A DNA stretch of 64,000 nt, taken from contig OY992832.1 in the NCBI GenBank assembly GCA_963921425.1, forward strand, positions 30,097,489 to 30,161,488. The letters are read 5' to 3'. The stretch comes from Dryas octopetala. Lineage: Eukaryota > Streptophyta > Magnoliopsida > Rosales > Rosaceae. The notes beneath the pieces are model-generated. The model searched no databases. It saw only the letters and a program-made list of their open reading frames with translations, and was not told where the DNA came from. A program made the translations under genes and the position numbers. Within the stretch, counting starts at the first letter, position 1. Each line of letters begins with the position of its first letter. Positions 1 through 14,500 of the stretch are shown in pieces.

Positions 1-2290
1 CTTGATATCCCCATGCAAATACATCCTGATATTCTTGTAGGACACATTCATAAGCCTGTAGTTCCTCTTGAGTCAACAGTGCGCTAACGAAGATAGGTTT
101 TGGTTCGTCGGCTGTTCCAAGATTAATTTCTTGAAGTTCATCAATAGTGGCTTGACCTCCGTCCTCAATTTGAGATGGAGTTGGCTGGGCAATATCAATG
201 AATTCTTCTGTTCTTTCACCGCTGGCGATTCCTTGGTCCTTTGTAGATTCCTCAACAATGGAAACACAATTGGCTTCGGTGGAATAATTTGTTTTTTCCT
301 GTCTCTTGGCATCGTTGACTATTATTCTAAATTTTCTCTTCTTATTCAATTTCCATTTTCTTTTTTGAGATTTTTTTGTTGAAGTCATCCCAAGTCGTTG
401 AAAAACTGAAGTGTGTGATGACTTTTCAAGACGCTGAAAGACTGATTTGCGAGGTCTAGCTTCAACTTTTCCCAGCCGCTGAAAGACTGAGGAACGAGGA
501 ACCACATCTGATTGAACCTCTCGGAACATGTTCTTCTCGTGGTCTATAAGAGTACATGGCTCGAGGCTTTCCGGTTCTTGTTCAGGGAAAGATGCTTTGA
601 ATATGCCATTTTTATGTTGCACTGTGAGATGAGTCGTCTCTTTCCTGGTTTTACGCCTTTCGATTCTTATCTTCAGTGGAAACAGTGTGGGCATTGTAGT
701 TGTATTCTTGTAGGAAACCACCCTTTTACTGTAGTCTCCCCTTTTCTGGACAGAAATGACTAAGCTGCTCCCTGGGATTGACTGATCAATTTTCCGTAAA
801 GGCCGAGTGTAGCTCGTCATTAATGATGTCATTGTATCTTCTACTGGAGATAATGCCCTTTGACCGGGTTCTCTTTTAGCCTTTAGAGAATATTTGAAAA
901 CCACTTCTGACTTCGAGTTGAGGTTGCTTGAGTTTTTGCTAACAAAAGAACTGGTTTGGTGAAGTGTTTCTCCAGTCTGAGCTGACTTTGATGCTTTAGA
1001 TACTTCCGAATCTGAAGTCTTTTGTTCGTCAACTTTGGCATCTTTTCTGTACTTGCCTGTAAGCTTAATTCAAACCTGTTTAGATTGTTTCAACGCTTCG
1101 ACCTTCTGCTTTTCCAACTCTGTTTTAAAGCCCATGCTTTTAGTGGTTTCGTCATCTTGTGATACAATAACAAAACCAGGCGACTTATACCACTTTGCAT
1201 CAGAGTAGTTGACTTCCTCAAATTCGAACGGGTCAGTGTCAGCAACAACTTTCTTGACTCTTCCGTCCAACACAAACTTGAAGCACTGATGTAGTGTAGA
1301 AGGCACAACTCCATATGTATGGAGCCACGGCCGCCCAAGCAAGGCATTGTAGGACGTCTTGGCATCGATCACATAGAAGAAAACTCTTGAGATTAACTCC
1401 TCAATCTTACATTGTAATCCAATGGTACCCATGACTCTCTGTCCTTCTTGGTTAAACCCTTGGATTGTCATTGTTGAGGGAGATAATTGTCGAGGTTCCA
1501 TCCCCAAGGAGCGGAGTGTCTTTAATGAGATAATGCTTACAGTAGAACCACAATCAAGCATGATTCTCTTAACCGGCGTGTCTCCAATTTGGCCTGAAAC
1601 ATACAAGGGTCGGTTATGATCTTGAAACCCGAGTAATCGATCACTGTCATCAAATGTGATTTTGGATAGACAACAAGTGCAGGCTTTTTGTGTCACAACT
1701 GCTGATTCTGCTGTCTCCATACTTTCCTTATAGGATTCTGGATTGGTTAGTGCCATAATGAGCGCCTCCCGAAGCTCGCTCGACATTCGTAGAGCGTCAT
1801 AAATACTCAAAAGAGCTGGGATGCGCTTCAAATGGGTCAGAACATCATATTTGGCCTTATGCGGCTTTTGAGTATCCTTGACCAGCATCTTTGCTTTGTC
1901 CCTTTTAGGTTCATTTGCCACTAAAGTAAACAATGGGGCTTCATTCGAAGTGCTTTCTTTTTGGGACGGCATGAGAATCTTCTTAGTGTTGGTCTTGTCC
2001 TCTTTAGAGGATGGGTCAACCACTTCTTTGTCTTTATTTTTGTCAGCAGAGGGAATGCGTTGACCAGAACGCAAGGTGATTTCACCAACTTCTTTCTCAC
2101 CCTCATCGTCAATGAAGGTCACACAGCATTGCACAACTTCGTCCTCTTCTTCCCCGGAATCACTTGAGAAGAATTAAGCAGGTAAAAACTCTGTAAGGGT
2201 GATTGGCACCCTTGGTGGTTGTTCATACTCCTCCTCTTGAGGGACTTGAACCTTCTTTTGTGCTCGTTTATTCTTTTTCTTATTCTTCAA
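1..2290 (-). mobile_element. Ty3/gypsy retrotransposon relic, Tat-like lineage (gag/protease and start of RT)
   Basis: Read on the minus strand, this stretch encodes a retroviral-type aspartic protease region (about 1100-1700; it includes a GRPWLHTYG-type segment usual in plant gypsy polyproteins). It continues into a spacer with three short VFQRL repeats (about 390-500) and then into sequence typical of the start of reverse transcriptase (…QEYQDVFAW… near 1-60). The rest of RT, RNase H and integrase would lie beyond the left edge. No LTR is visible. The element is an old, broken copy with at least one break. The change of sequence character near 2290 is taken as its inner limit; that edge is approximate. 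Lineage is assigned from the protease-RT linker style and is inference. Confidence 0.75.
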
Positions 2291-4236
2291 AGATGGTTTA
2301 ACTATACCCAACCCGAGAAAGCATGAAATTATGTATAAAATTATAGCCATGATTGAATGCATGTGAAATTGTGTTTTTGAGCATTGAAATTGATTATACT
2401 CATGCTTGTATAATTGTGGTTTTGATCTTTGAAATTGGATATGCTTATATTTTAAAGAAAGAATGATTTGGTTTCCTTTTAAATGTTTTAAATATGCTGC
2501 CATTTATTAATTAAATTATTTGTTTGAGCTTAATTAGGCCATTTCAGTTATCTTACTTGTTATTGAATTAATTGTATTGAAATGATTGAGTTTTGTTGGA
2601 CTAGTTGAGTGTGTGATCAGCTGTTTTGGTGATGCTCACCCCTACACAGTTTGTTAAGTTGCAGGAAACCTCTAAGAAAAAAGAATGGTTAGCTTTATAG
2701 ACATTTCGGATAGCGAAGGATGAAGGTTTGGAAGTAGAGAGAATTCACCAAGGAATAGTATACCAACACTACCCACATCTGAATACTCAAGTGATGAGGA
2801 AGATGATTCAATTATGGATGAGTTTGTTACTATCCATTTTTGTTACTAACTTTTTTATATTTTAGTTGAGAAATCTGTGGAATTGATTATTTAAGGATTA
2901 GTATCGCTCAATTACTTACCTATTATTTGATACCTCTATATGTTGATTTTTTTATACCAAAATTTGGATTTAAAATAAAGTTTTCACTTTCAAATGGATT
3001 TCAATTTCTTATTTGATGTTTTGTTTATTGATTTTAAACAAAGGATCTGTCTTTTTACTTAGAAATTGATTTATCTTAAAAAGTGAGTAAATAAAAGCTC
3101 ACAATTTTACAAAGCTTCCAATTCGATACACTCTGATTACTTATTTTGAAAAATGGAAAAAAATTCCTCCCTTTTTTGGAGTTAGTTAGTTTTTAATTTT
3201 AAGCCTTACATTGATCTTCAATCTTGGTCTGTTCTTACTTAAGGTTTTGTGAAAGTAAGGTTAAAGACCAATGTGGCACTCCCACATATCCAAAATGCTA
3301 GACCCCATTTTGGGGTGTGACACCCACTGGTTTGGAGAGTCAAAAACAGAAGACTGCACTTGTAGAACATGCAAAACTAGTTGAAAGCCCCACCAACAGT
3401 CAAGATTACACCCTAGCTTGATTAACCCCATCCTTAAATTTTTTGAACATTGAGCAGCTAAATGCTGCAACCCTTTTAATTATGGAGACAAAAACATTGT
3501 CCCACTAAGTCTTTTAATCTTTTTTTGAATGCTGATTGGTTTATTAAGATATCAAAACAATATCTTAACATAACAATCAGCATATAAATTTTCTCATCAA
3601 TTCACATTACCAATATACTAAAATTGAACAAAAGGATTGCTGTAGCTTAGGAACAGTACTTACTGTTCACTGAAAAGACTTCTTTGCCCCTCTGGTTTTT
3701 TATTTCAGTTGTTTTTCATTGTAATTTTGGGATAAGTTGAGCCCGTTTGGGTCATTTCACTTTTACTTACTTTTTACCCCTGCTTTATCGATTTTTTTAC
3801 GTTTCTGACATTCTTTTGGTTTTCTCTCACAGCTTTTTTTTTTTTTTTTAGTGTGCTGATTTTTTCTCTTTGTGTTGGCAAATATGGCAGTCATTTTTGT
3901 TAAAGTTAAATCTATATATGCTTGACTTAATACCCAAAAACAATACCTATTTTCAGCCGTATTAAGCTGAGCACTCATAAACTGTCTTTCATTTGAGCTA
4001 CACACATATCTCTATCGTAATTTTTGTAGTACTTACTTTTTGATAAATTCTAGAATGTGGAGTTGCTTACCAATTAAAAGAGAATGGAAAATGATCTCTA
4101 AATCTCAAATATAACATTCTTTAAAACTCAAATGATGTGAAGAGTTTTTAATTCATGTGAATGACTTTATCAGTTTTTAGATTGATTAATTGTAAACATA
4201 AACAATTTACATGCCAAAAATTATATACATATATAT
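2291..4236. other. Non-coding spacer with degraded repeats
   Basis: No credible gene is visible. Around 2540-2900 the wording resembles the 3' part of a Tekay/Del-type gypsy LTR (a …GATGCTCACCCCTACAC… stretch), but no ends can be fixed. The short open frames near 3261-3470 and 3763-4005 are low-complexity and lack a codon pattern, so they are not called. Confidence 0.4.
3330..3640. repeat. Dispersed repeat, copy 1 (pairs with 5570-5890)
   Basis: This segment and 5570-5890 share the same order of motifs: a CCACCAACA(a)CAGT block, TTTTTGAACA(a)TGA, and a palindromic AAGATAT…ATATCTTAACATAACA core. They run in the same direction 2.2 kb apart. The second copy sits directly upstream of a Helitron-like 3' end, so both may be non-autonomous Helitron pieces; that is inference. 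Confidence 0.5.
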
Positions 4237-4245
4237 ATATTTATA

Positions 4246-4793
4246 GAGGAAATTATAAATTTGGTCCACTTATTTTATACCTAGTTCAATTTTGGTCCAT
4301 GATTTTTTTTAAGTTGTGTTTTGGTCCACTAATTGTTTCATTTGTTCAATAAAGGTCCAGATTTCTGACTTTAAATCCTTTGGGTTATGTTTTCTTCAAT
4401 TATAATTGAAGTATAAGTTATATTTCATCATTTCTTAGTCATAGGAATCAATTTAGAGTATTAGAATTTAAGAGAATTGAGATTGAGTGAAGTTTGAAAA
4501 ATTGGCAGTTTCAGGTACCCTGCTTTGGGGTCAATTATTTTGAGTTTTAGAACTCCAATTTGAATGATCTTTATATGATTGTAAAATGGAGATGCATAGC
4601 TTTAAGACAAGTATATGTTTGCTAAATTTGGGTGAGATTTGATAGGGTAAAAGGGAGGCCAAATTTGAGAAAACAAATCTGGACATTTATTGAACAAGTG
4701 GAACAATTAGTGGACCAAAACAGAACTTAAAAAAGATCGTGGACTAAAATTGAACTAGATATAAAATAAGTGGACGAAATTTGTAATTTCTTC
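4246..4793. mobile_element. Mutator-type MITE with 9-bp target duplication
   Basis: The element is 548 bp. Terminal inverted repeats of about 120 bp lie at 4246-4366 and 4675-4793, starting GAGGAAATTA and, on the other strand, GAAGAAATTA. It is flanked by an exact 9-bp direct repeat ATATTTATA at 4237-4245 and 4794-4802. A 9-bp duplication with long inverted repeats is the Mutator (MULE) hallmark. There is no coding capacity. The AT-rich target makes a chance match possible, but the duplication abuts both inverted repeats exactly. Confidence 0.85.
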
Positions 4794-5569
4794 ATATTTA
4801 TATGCCAATACTAGTTTCAAACTCAATACGGATTGAGATAAAATCTTTATGGATGACATGGTTGCAATTAATGTTATTTTCTTGAGTGATGTCTAGCTAG
4901 CTTATCAAATGTGACAATGTTTTTGGGCAAATATATATATATATATATATGCTTGACTTAATATATGTTTGTGAGTTAATCGAGTTCCTCATCAATTATA
5001 TGGTCACTTATTCTAATTAGTCTTTTATATGATTTGTTGGTGAGTGCCAATTGGTGAATCATTTTTTTTTTCACTCGCTAGATTAGGATGAATGAAGACA
5101 GATAATTAATGCAAGGTGAAATGATCCCCAACAAAAATTTTCATTACTAGAATAAAAAAGTGAGAGAGCTGAAAAAGAAAAATGCTAGAGTAGGAATAAG
5201 AAATCCTAATTTATGTTGTTCACTTTTTATTGGGTTTTGTTTTGCAATTGTGCCGTATTATACATATATGCTATATCTTTATGATTTGTTTTGAAATCTA
5301 TATACTTGACAGTCCTCACTTAAAAAAAAAAAAAAAAAGATCTGGAGCAAGTCAATTTAATAAACTAAGGGTCAAATAGCCTTTTTCGTCATTTTAGTAG
5401 TTTAAGATTTATGTAGTTGATTTCATTTGGTTTATGACCCTGTTTTCCACATTAGGAGATGGTGTTGGTTTGCTATGGTTTATTTTCTTCATGTTTAACA
5501 TGTGAATTTAATTTGCTGTGGTTTCTTTTCTTAAAAATTTAGTACAAGACAGCAAGGGAAAGGACAACC

Positions 5570-5890
5570 CCTTGCATGAGATAGCAAAAAAGAAGAGAAG
5601 CCTCATGGAGAAGACACAAAAGCAGTCAGAAACCCACCAACAACAGTGAAGATGAATCCCCAAAACCCTTTAAACCACCTCTGAACACCCATACAAAAAG
5701 TTTTTGAACAATGACTAGTTAAATACTACTTATCTTTTGTTTATAATGTGACATACAATTATCTCACCAAGTGTTATAATATTATTTTAAATGCTGTTTG
5801 GTTTTTTAAGATATGACAAATATCTTAACATAACAAACAACATATAAAGCATGCTATCAAGCCACATTTTATAACTTATGCTTGGTGAAC
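5570..5890. repeat. Dispersed repeat, copy 2 (pairs with 3330-3640)
   Basis: This is a diverged direct copy of 3330-3640, keeping the AAGATAT…ATATCTTAACATAACA palindrome. It lies just before the Helitron-like end at 6052 and could be the body of that element. Confidence 0.5.
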
Positions 5891-5939
5891 AACCATTGAT
5901 ACCAATCTTTGCAAACATATTTAGTTTTTTACATGTATG

Positions 5940-6052
5940 TAAAAAGTCTCATCTTTCCATTAAAATTATATAAGTTTTCCATTAAAATTTTATGAGCTTC
6001 TCCACATTTTATACTTTTACCAACCGCGGCATCGCGCAGGCACAATTACTAG
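5940..6052 (+). mobile_element. Helitron-like 3' terminus
   Basis: A short GC-rich imperfect hairpin (CCGCGGCATCGCGCAGG, 6024-6040) is followed about 10 bases later by CTAG (6049-6052) and then T. A GC-rich hairpin just before a CTRR end, inserted next to T, is the hallmark of plant Helitron 3' ends. The 5' TC end was not found, so only the terminus is claimed. Confidence 0.6.
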
Positions 6053-6240
6053 TTTTGTAACTAAACCATGACAACGCAAAAATATCTACATTGCCATATG
6101 CATGTAAAAAATTTATTCTTTATGTAACAGATTTACTCTTTTGTTACAACTCTATTAACTCTTATACTTAAATTTTATAATTTTTAAATACATTTTAAAA
6201 ATTGTTTAAACTCGTAGCAACGTGCGGACGCGATCACTAG
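6053..6240 (+). mobile_element. Second Helitron-like 3' terminus, adjacent to the first
   Basis: CTCGTAGCAACGTGCGGACG (6211-6230) is a diverged version of the hairpin ending at 6040. It is followed by CTAG at 6237-6240 and then T. The two ends lie 188 bp apart, so the elements are either nested or inserted side by side. Confidence 0.55.
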
Positions 6241-6716
6241 TTATATATTATATAAACTATAATAAACATATATAAACAATAGTAAGAGATTTTGTTTACT
6301 CTATAATAAGTATTAAAACAATCTATAAATCGATTAATATATAATAGTTAATATATATTATAACTTATAAGTGGTGGTTCGGTTAAAACAAAAAAATTTT
6401 AATATTGAAAACCAATATTAGGGTCCACTTTACTCAGAAAAGAAAAAAAACAAAAAAAAAAAACCAAACCGATCCGGTCGAAACTCGGTTTTTTTTCCTT
6501 AAAATACTCAAAAACTCTCTCTCAGCAATAGAGGCGAGGGAGAAAGAAAAGAAATAACAAAAGGGCCTCTCACTCTTCACCTCCGTTCCTTCTTTATTTT
6601 TGGCCACTCCACCTCCGTTCCTTTGATCAAACTCTTTCGAGAGATAGAAAAAGAGAAAGAGAGAGAGAGAGAGAGTTCTAAACAGAGAAAGTGGGATACC
6701 AAGCATTAGAGTGACT

Positions 6717-8472
6717 ATGTCCTTGGGTTATGCAGAGCAGCTTTCCTACATAGAAGATGTGGGGCAAGTGGGAATGACTGAACATTTCGACCCACCTCAC
6801 GTTTTGCAAGAAAAAGTGTGAATCTTTTTTTCTCATTCTCTTCATTTATCTTTGAGGCCCGTTTGTATTGCTACTTGTTGTTAAAGTTAATGACTTTGTT
6901 GATCTTCTGGAATTGTGATGATGCCTATGAATGTTACTTAGGTTTTTTGCTTAAATTTGGCGCGATTGTGGCATTAGTTTGCTATGGAACATGGTTGTTT
7001 TCGCTATTACATACTTATTAAGATCTGATATCCGGGTTTGGGCATTTATTTGCACTTTGATTGAAATTTACTTGCTTTGTTCATCAATGAGTTGAGATTT
7101 GTGAACCCATTTCAGTGGGTTGTGGCATTACTTCAATATCTGTGCCTTTGTTTGATCACGAACATGCAGGCTTATAGTGGTATAAATTGTAAGTTTAACT
7201 TGTTGAGATGGAATGTAGTTGAAGTATTCTGATGGAGTGGACGAAGACACAACCTGTTTCTTTCTCTTCTATGATTGATTTTATTTTTTTATCTTCACAT
7301 TTAGTTTTTCTGTGATACTGTTTGTGCACATGGGTTGTGCAACTGTGGTGCTTTTCCAGTAAAATCTTTATTAAAAATAAGGTATGCTGATGGAATGAAC
7401 GCAAACCATGATTATACTATTTAGATGTTAACCCAGAGTATGCATGGTTTGCTTGAATTGGAGTTTCAATGCAATGTGGGTCATAATTTTCAGGTATAGA
7501 ATAGGAGTTTTAATGCAATGTGGTATTGGATTTCACATGAAGTTCTCCTCTGTGTGTGTGTATTTGTTGCTATAGTTGCATTGTTGTCTTGTTGGTATTG
7601 AGGACATAGATATCTTTTTAAGAATTTAAGAGTCTTGGATTATCCCTTAGTTTTCAAAACTGTTATATTTATTCAATAGTTCAACTTTGTTAACATTTTT
7701 TAAAACTAAGGATTTATAAAGTAAATTTTTTTAAGATTTACTCAAAATATTTTCTAAAGGTGTTAAGAAATCCTTACTAACTGCAAGTTACATTTCATAT
7801 TTGTTCACTTTTGAGCTTGCATATCTTCATGATCTTGTCTTTGTATGTTTGTTATGCTAACATAAGATTCTGTGGTATGCATATTCGTTATGCTAACATA
7901 ATTTTTTGGCAATGGCAGATTGAACGGCTTGCCATGTTGGTACAAAAGGTTTGAACCTAAACATCTCCTTTATCGTGATAAGATTTGTTTACTTTTTCAT
8001 GTTTGAATTTTCTTTTAATAAAGTTCTCTGAGACTTTTCTTTTTACTTGCAGAGTAAGCATCTAGTGGTGTTTACAGGTGCAGGAATATCGACTTCTTGT
8101 GGTATACCTGATTTTCGAGGTCCAAAGGGAATTTGGACGCTACAGGTGAGAATCATAAAATCTTGGATTAAATTTTTAGCTTCTCTTTGTGCTTCTTTGT
8201 AAAAACATTTTAAAGATATTCCATCTAGTGTGATTCTTCTTGATTGGAGGGCATGCCATATTCAATGTAATTTGTATTTGAGTTTTGAGGGTCTTATGTT
8301 AGAAATGATGGACTTCTCACCCATCACACTTGTTTGTATCTTTTTCATCTTTCTTATTAATAAAGTTTGTCTCACTTGTCAAAAAAATAAGATTCCTAAC
8401 ATCTTTTTCTGCTACATCAAACCATAGTGGATTAACTAACTGGGAGAGGAGCAACTGCTTTGAAATATCTAT

Positions 8473-8503
<31 letters not shown>

Positions 8504-11500
8504 ATATAATATAGTCATTAGAAATTGAGAAAAAAAGAGTCCTCATTCTTTCATACCTTTTTGGCTTGTCCAAGCTATAAGAGAATTTATCATACATGTA
8601 AGGACCCAAAAAAATTATTAATAATAAAAGAAATACTCATGCTTCTGTGGAGCTCTTTGGATGGTAATGATTCTATTTACTAGTGCAGCGTGAAGGCAAA
8701 GCCTTGCCGGAAGCATCGCTGCCTTTTCATCGTGCAATCCCAACCTTGACTCATATGGCTTTGGTTGAACTGGAGAGGGCTGGCATTTTGAAGTTTGTTA
8801 TAAGCCAGGTATGCATTATAGTATTCTTTGGATACTTCTGAAATTTTGTTATTTTTTCTTTCGTCTTTTTTATCTTGAAGATTATTGATAATTGCTTCAA
8901 ATTAGTTATTCTTAGTCATGTGGCTTAAAACCTGTTCATGCTTTTGATTCTAACATGTGTCTTTGAGGTTACATTTTTCCTTTGGGAAATTCATTTTCTG
9001 TAGAAAATAGTCATATACTCACTATACCCACACAATGTTCCTATTCTACCCTCATCTTTCTAAAACCTTATAAGAATATCAAATTTCCTCACTATATGCA
9101 ATACCTTTCATCATCCCATACCCAACACCTTTCATCATCCCAAACCCAACAAAACCATTGAAGAGGAAAACTGACCCACCCACCCCCAAGTCAATGCCGG
9201 CAACACCATTCAACTTAGAGGATTCACTTGACATAAAAAATGGTGCTTTTTGTTGGATTTTGATATAAAAAAATGGTGTTTTTTGCGGGGTTCATGGTGT
9301 TTATTTCTATTGGGGGGCCCATATGCATCAACTGCCCATATTCATGAAAAATTTCAAAACAAAAAATGTAAAAAATATAAAATCGTACCTCATTTGGAGG
9401 CTCCCAAAGAATGATTTCACCCTCCATTTGTAAAAAAAAATCACTTGTTTGGATCAAAGGGAGTAGATATATAGAATTTCCCTTTTCCTTTTTCCTATTC
9501 CTATATTGGCTTTGGGGGAAGGGGTCATCTGGAGCATATAGTTTGTACTGCTGACATGTATGTTTGCACTCTGGGTTTTCATAATTTGGGTGGCGTTCAA
9601 AATACTCTCTCTCTCTCCAGCCATGCTATTTTTGTCTATCAGTCTTGCACTATTTTAAATAGGTCATTCACCTCTCTGCTTTCTTATTATTATCTGTTAC
9701 TTACTAAATGCTAGAATGTTGACGGCCTCCATCTTCGATCTGGAATACCGAGGGAGAAACTTGCTGAGTTACATGGTAACTCCTTTATGGAAACCTGCCC
9801 TTCTTGTGGAGTCGAGTAAGGCTTGCTCTTTATCAGCCTATTCTATTATTTCAGTGTGCCACATATCCTTGTTTTTTGTTTTGTTTTCTTTTTTTGGGAG
9901 TCTTTTTTTTGAAGAGGGGGGGGGGGGGTGTTAGAGTATGTTGTGCTGAAGTTAATATTCACTTATACTCTGTATGGCTTGTTTCGGTCATTCATTAATC
10001 AAAATTTAAACTTTTAAAGGTATATGCGGGACTTTGAGGTGGGAACTATTGGACTGAAGGAGACTTCAAGACGGTGCTCAGATAAAAAATGTGGAGCAAG
10101 GCTCAAGGATACAGTTCTTGACTGGGAGGTATTGCTTACTAATAGTATCGGTGCTGTTTGGATGTCCATGGGGATGAAATAAATCTATTTATTTTTCTTT
10201 TCAATGTGGGAGTTTAAATTTAATTTGCTCAATCTTTCAACAATAGAAAGAAGTTACACCAAGTGTTTGGTGTAGACACATGAAAATAAGTGTTTGGTTA
10301 CAGAATTAGATTCCTTGCCTCTTTATGGTTGTCATTGTCTAAGTATTTTAGGGATGTTCATTTTAGTGTTATTTATCTTTATTGTGCAGGACTTTGTATT
10401 GATCGTTTTTTTTCTTATTCTGGGTTTTTGTAGGCTTTCCTGGCGGACAGCTTTTTCATCTTCTTTTATTGTTTCTGTTATGTTTTCCTATAAAATTCCT
10501 GTTTCCTATGAATGAAAATGTTCGATGTAGTAAGAACTGTATAGCATTTTTGTTGTGGTGCTCATGCTGGGGGTAGGTTTATAGATGTTGACCTGTCTAG
10601 CAATGTGTAGGTATGTAGGGCCCATGCTGGAGGCTGATTTACCACATTTTCTTTTGTCCATGTAGGAAACCTCTTTGATCAAGAGTCAAAGTAAAATATT
10701 TACTCCTTACCCAGAAAAAAATAAGTAAATATTAACTTGCATTTGATCTGTACTAATCAGTTTCAACCACCTAGGCTGAGAAATAGGGGGAATATTTGTT
10801 GGCTCATGGCTGGTTCTTGCACCTTATTAAAGTAGTTGTTTTTGAGAAACCCTAACGCTCTTTGCGCGCAGGATGCATTGCCCTCAAAGGAGATGAATCT
10901 TGCTGAGAAGCACTGCAGGATGGCTGATATTGTTTTATGTTTGGGGACAAGGTAACAACAGAGTTACGAAATTTAGCCGTCATAACTGTGGCTTTATTTT
11001 TGTAAGCAGCGCGTCTTGGTTTGGTTAATGAAAAAATTCATATCTATTTGCCTCAAACTATCCAGAAAATATGGGGTATTTTTAACCCTTTCAATATTTG
11101 ATTTTTCAAAATTTTATATTGGTTCATCTTCTGCCATTTTTGATATTTTCATTTGACATCCCAATGCATATTTAGCATTTTACTCATACTCAATATCTTG
11201 ACCAAGTTCTGATACTCATACTTATATTTACCAAGTTCTGATAGTCATTTGATCACTGTATTTTACTCATACTCATATTTATGATAATTACAATTATTTT
11301 TTCGTTCTGATGGATTTCATATAGTAAATAGTGATAATTAATTGAGAATCCTGAAATGGATTTAACATCTTCGTGTTAATTATCAAAACTACTAGGGAAA
11401 CAAAGGGCTTAATCAGACTAGAAATGATTAGATTAAGGCATGACTCTGTGATGACCTTCTTCTAGGAAACATTAGAAAAACTTGGCCTTGTGATCATTAT

Positions 11501-14500
11501 TATTCTGCAGTTTGCAGATCACTCCAGCATGCAACCTACCTCTGAAATCGCTCCGTGGTGGGGGAAAGATTGTAATTGTAAACCTTCAGGTAATTTTTTC
11601 CTTTGCTCCAAGTAAATTTACAGTTGGGCCTTGAGAAAATAGAAGAAACATGCACTAGAAAATCCATTTTTGTTCAACTTTTTGGCTGTTGTTTATGGGC
11701 TGTAAAATATTGAAGATGTATCTTGAATTTTCTTAACAGTTGAAAAACATGAGCCCAAATCTCATTTCATGTAGAAAATTGATATTTAGAACTTTTTCTT
11801 TCATATAGATTGATACTCTTTCCTTTCACTGCTACTTTAGTATGCCTAAGTTCCATGTTGATGTTTTACTTATATGCTCCTCATTGATCTTTCAGTTGTC
11901 TATAATTTGCTTTTTTCAACTTCACAGAAAACTCCGAAGGACAAGAAAGCATACTTGTTGATCCACGGGCTTGTAGATAAGGTATTGTAATTTACAACTT
12001 AGTAAGTTGGTATGCCGTGATTATTTTTTCTCTTAATTCTGATGAAAATAGCATCAGTGTAGAATTTACTGGACAAGTTTTAGTCACCTTCACTTGTTGT
12101 TTATTATGTCCCTAAGTGCTTTGATCTTGATTATTGATGGACTTATACTTAGATGATATGCAAATAATAAGAGAAAACAAAGACTGTAAAACACACACAA
12201 GATTTGTTATCGAGGTTCGGCTAACTTTGCCTACGTCCCCGTGTGATCTTTAGAGAATCACAGCTGCACTATGAAGATTAGAAAGAGATTACAAGAACCT
12301 ATTGAAAACCCTAACTAATCCCCAAAACCCGAGCTTCCCTTCTCTCTATCACTCTTGGCCCCTTTTGTTTCTGTCTCTTATGTTCTTAAAAGAAATTCCA
12401 GCAAGCCTATTTATATATATAAGCTGCTGATTACATTCCTTAACTTATTAGGATAGCCTAAACCTTCTACAATAGGGAAAGGAACTTTCTTTCCTAAATC
12501 TAACCTTAAATCAACTAGGAATACTAAAGAGAACTATTTCCTAAAGCTACTAGGAAATACTTGTGCACACTTTTCTCTAGTTTCCTAAACTGATTAGGAA
12601 TCCTAAAACCAACTAGGACTTCAACGAGCCAAACACAACATCACTGCCATTGGAGACCTGTATTACCCATTTTGTATATCACACACACAAACACCCTCAG
12701 GTCTCATCTGGGCTTTATTAATAGATGTGTTAATCAGAATGCTGAGGTTCAATTTGTTTATTTTCTTTCACACATTCTGATTTGGTACCCTGCACTTGCA
12801 TTATCTGTTCATTTGGCCAACAGGTTATTTCAGGTGTCATGGACTTTCTAAATCGTCAGATTCCTCCATTTGTTCGGATAGATCTTTTTCAGATCATTCT
12901 AACTCAAGCCTTGAGTATAGGTAATTTGGATGGTTGAAAAATATTTTGTGCAGGGTGGAGAGTCACACATTTGTGCATTTTAAGTTACAGCTCACTATGA
13001 CATGTACATAGCACTTATTAGAAAACCTTTTTTTTTCCTTGTGGATGAAAAATATGAACATTGGGTTTGGTCTGGCAATGAAGCTCATCCTTTTCTTTTG
13101 AACTTTCCAGCTTTGATGTCCTTGTGTTACCGTTCTTCTGCAGAGTGTACCTGAGGATCATGTTTATGGATATCTTTGTTTTATAGCAATGAAAAATGCC
13201 TCTTCTATTATCTCCTTTCCTTAAGTAGGCATAACTCCTCCTGGAGACACTTGGATCAGAAAACCTTTCATGTGGCTTGCTAGGCAACATACCATATTTG
13301 TCATAAGTCATAACATATGCATTCACATACATAGACATATGTAATACAAAATAATAATTATATACTGTTTTAAGGCCAAATTCGCAAATGGTATGGTTTG
13401 GGTGATATTTCAATGTTACACTTGTGGTTTAAAAATTTATTAATTACACAATTGTGGTACAATATGTTTTCAGTCTGTCATTTTGTCAAACTGCCTAAAA
13501 TTCTACCATGTGTGTGTCACGTGCTGAGTAGATTTGTCTTTTCATAGTTGAAATGATCATGCCCTCTTGCTTGAAAAGACAAATTTACCCATCATGTGAC
13601 GCGCACATGGTAGAATTTAAACGGCAATTTGCGAAATAACTGAGATTGAAAACATGTTGTACCACAAGTGTCTAATTAAAAGTTTTTAAACCACATGTGT
13701 ACATTGAAACATGACCCAAATCACAGGTACCATTTCTGAATTTTGGCCTTGTTTTAAATAGTTGACCCTGTATATGAAATGATTACTCTCTCTTATGACT
13801 TCTTGTTTTAGTTCTCACATGAGACATCAAGTCCCAGGAGTTCGCTGGATTGTCCACTAATTAGTCAAGGCTTTGGTTTACAGCTATCTCACATTCCATT
13901 CACTTGCATTACAGATAAAAAGTATGTGAACTGGAACCTCCGGGTAGGAAGTGTACATGGACAGAAAGCTCCATTGCCATTCATTAAATCTGTTGAGGTG
14001 AAATTACTTTAAGAGACTCATTCTGTTGATCTCAATTCTTTGTATAAGTGAGGCTGAAATGGCCTACTGCTATTCATTTTTTATGGCTTATTCAATTCCT
14101 AGATGCATGACCCCCCATTAATGTCATTTTACTGACAGACCAGATCTTAGATTTTTTCTTTTTGGTATTTTACAGGTCTGGCCCTCTGTAGAAACCAAAT
14201 AAGTGTTAATTTTGAAGTGGTTGACCATTGCACCAAAGATGAACCATTGACATTTTTTGTCTATTGCTTGATCTTGGAAATGATGCACTTAGTGAATATA
14301 GGGCAGTTATGAAACCCATTATAAGAAAGACATCTCTTACATCTTGTTGTTGGATATTTCTTAACTTTTATGCTATCACTGAGAATAGGAACTTGTTTAT
14401 TACTTTACCTCAGAAATGATCGACTTATCCAGTGACGGTTATTCCCTTTTTGTAGCTTAATCAAATTTTTAGATACATGGTTGCATTCTTGTCATTTTAT

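Noticed and set aside
13018-13413. 131-aa minus-strand open frame in SRT1 intron 10
   Set aside because: It is intronic, overlaps a MITE end and resembles no protein family.
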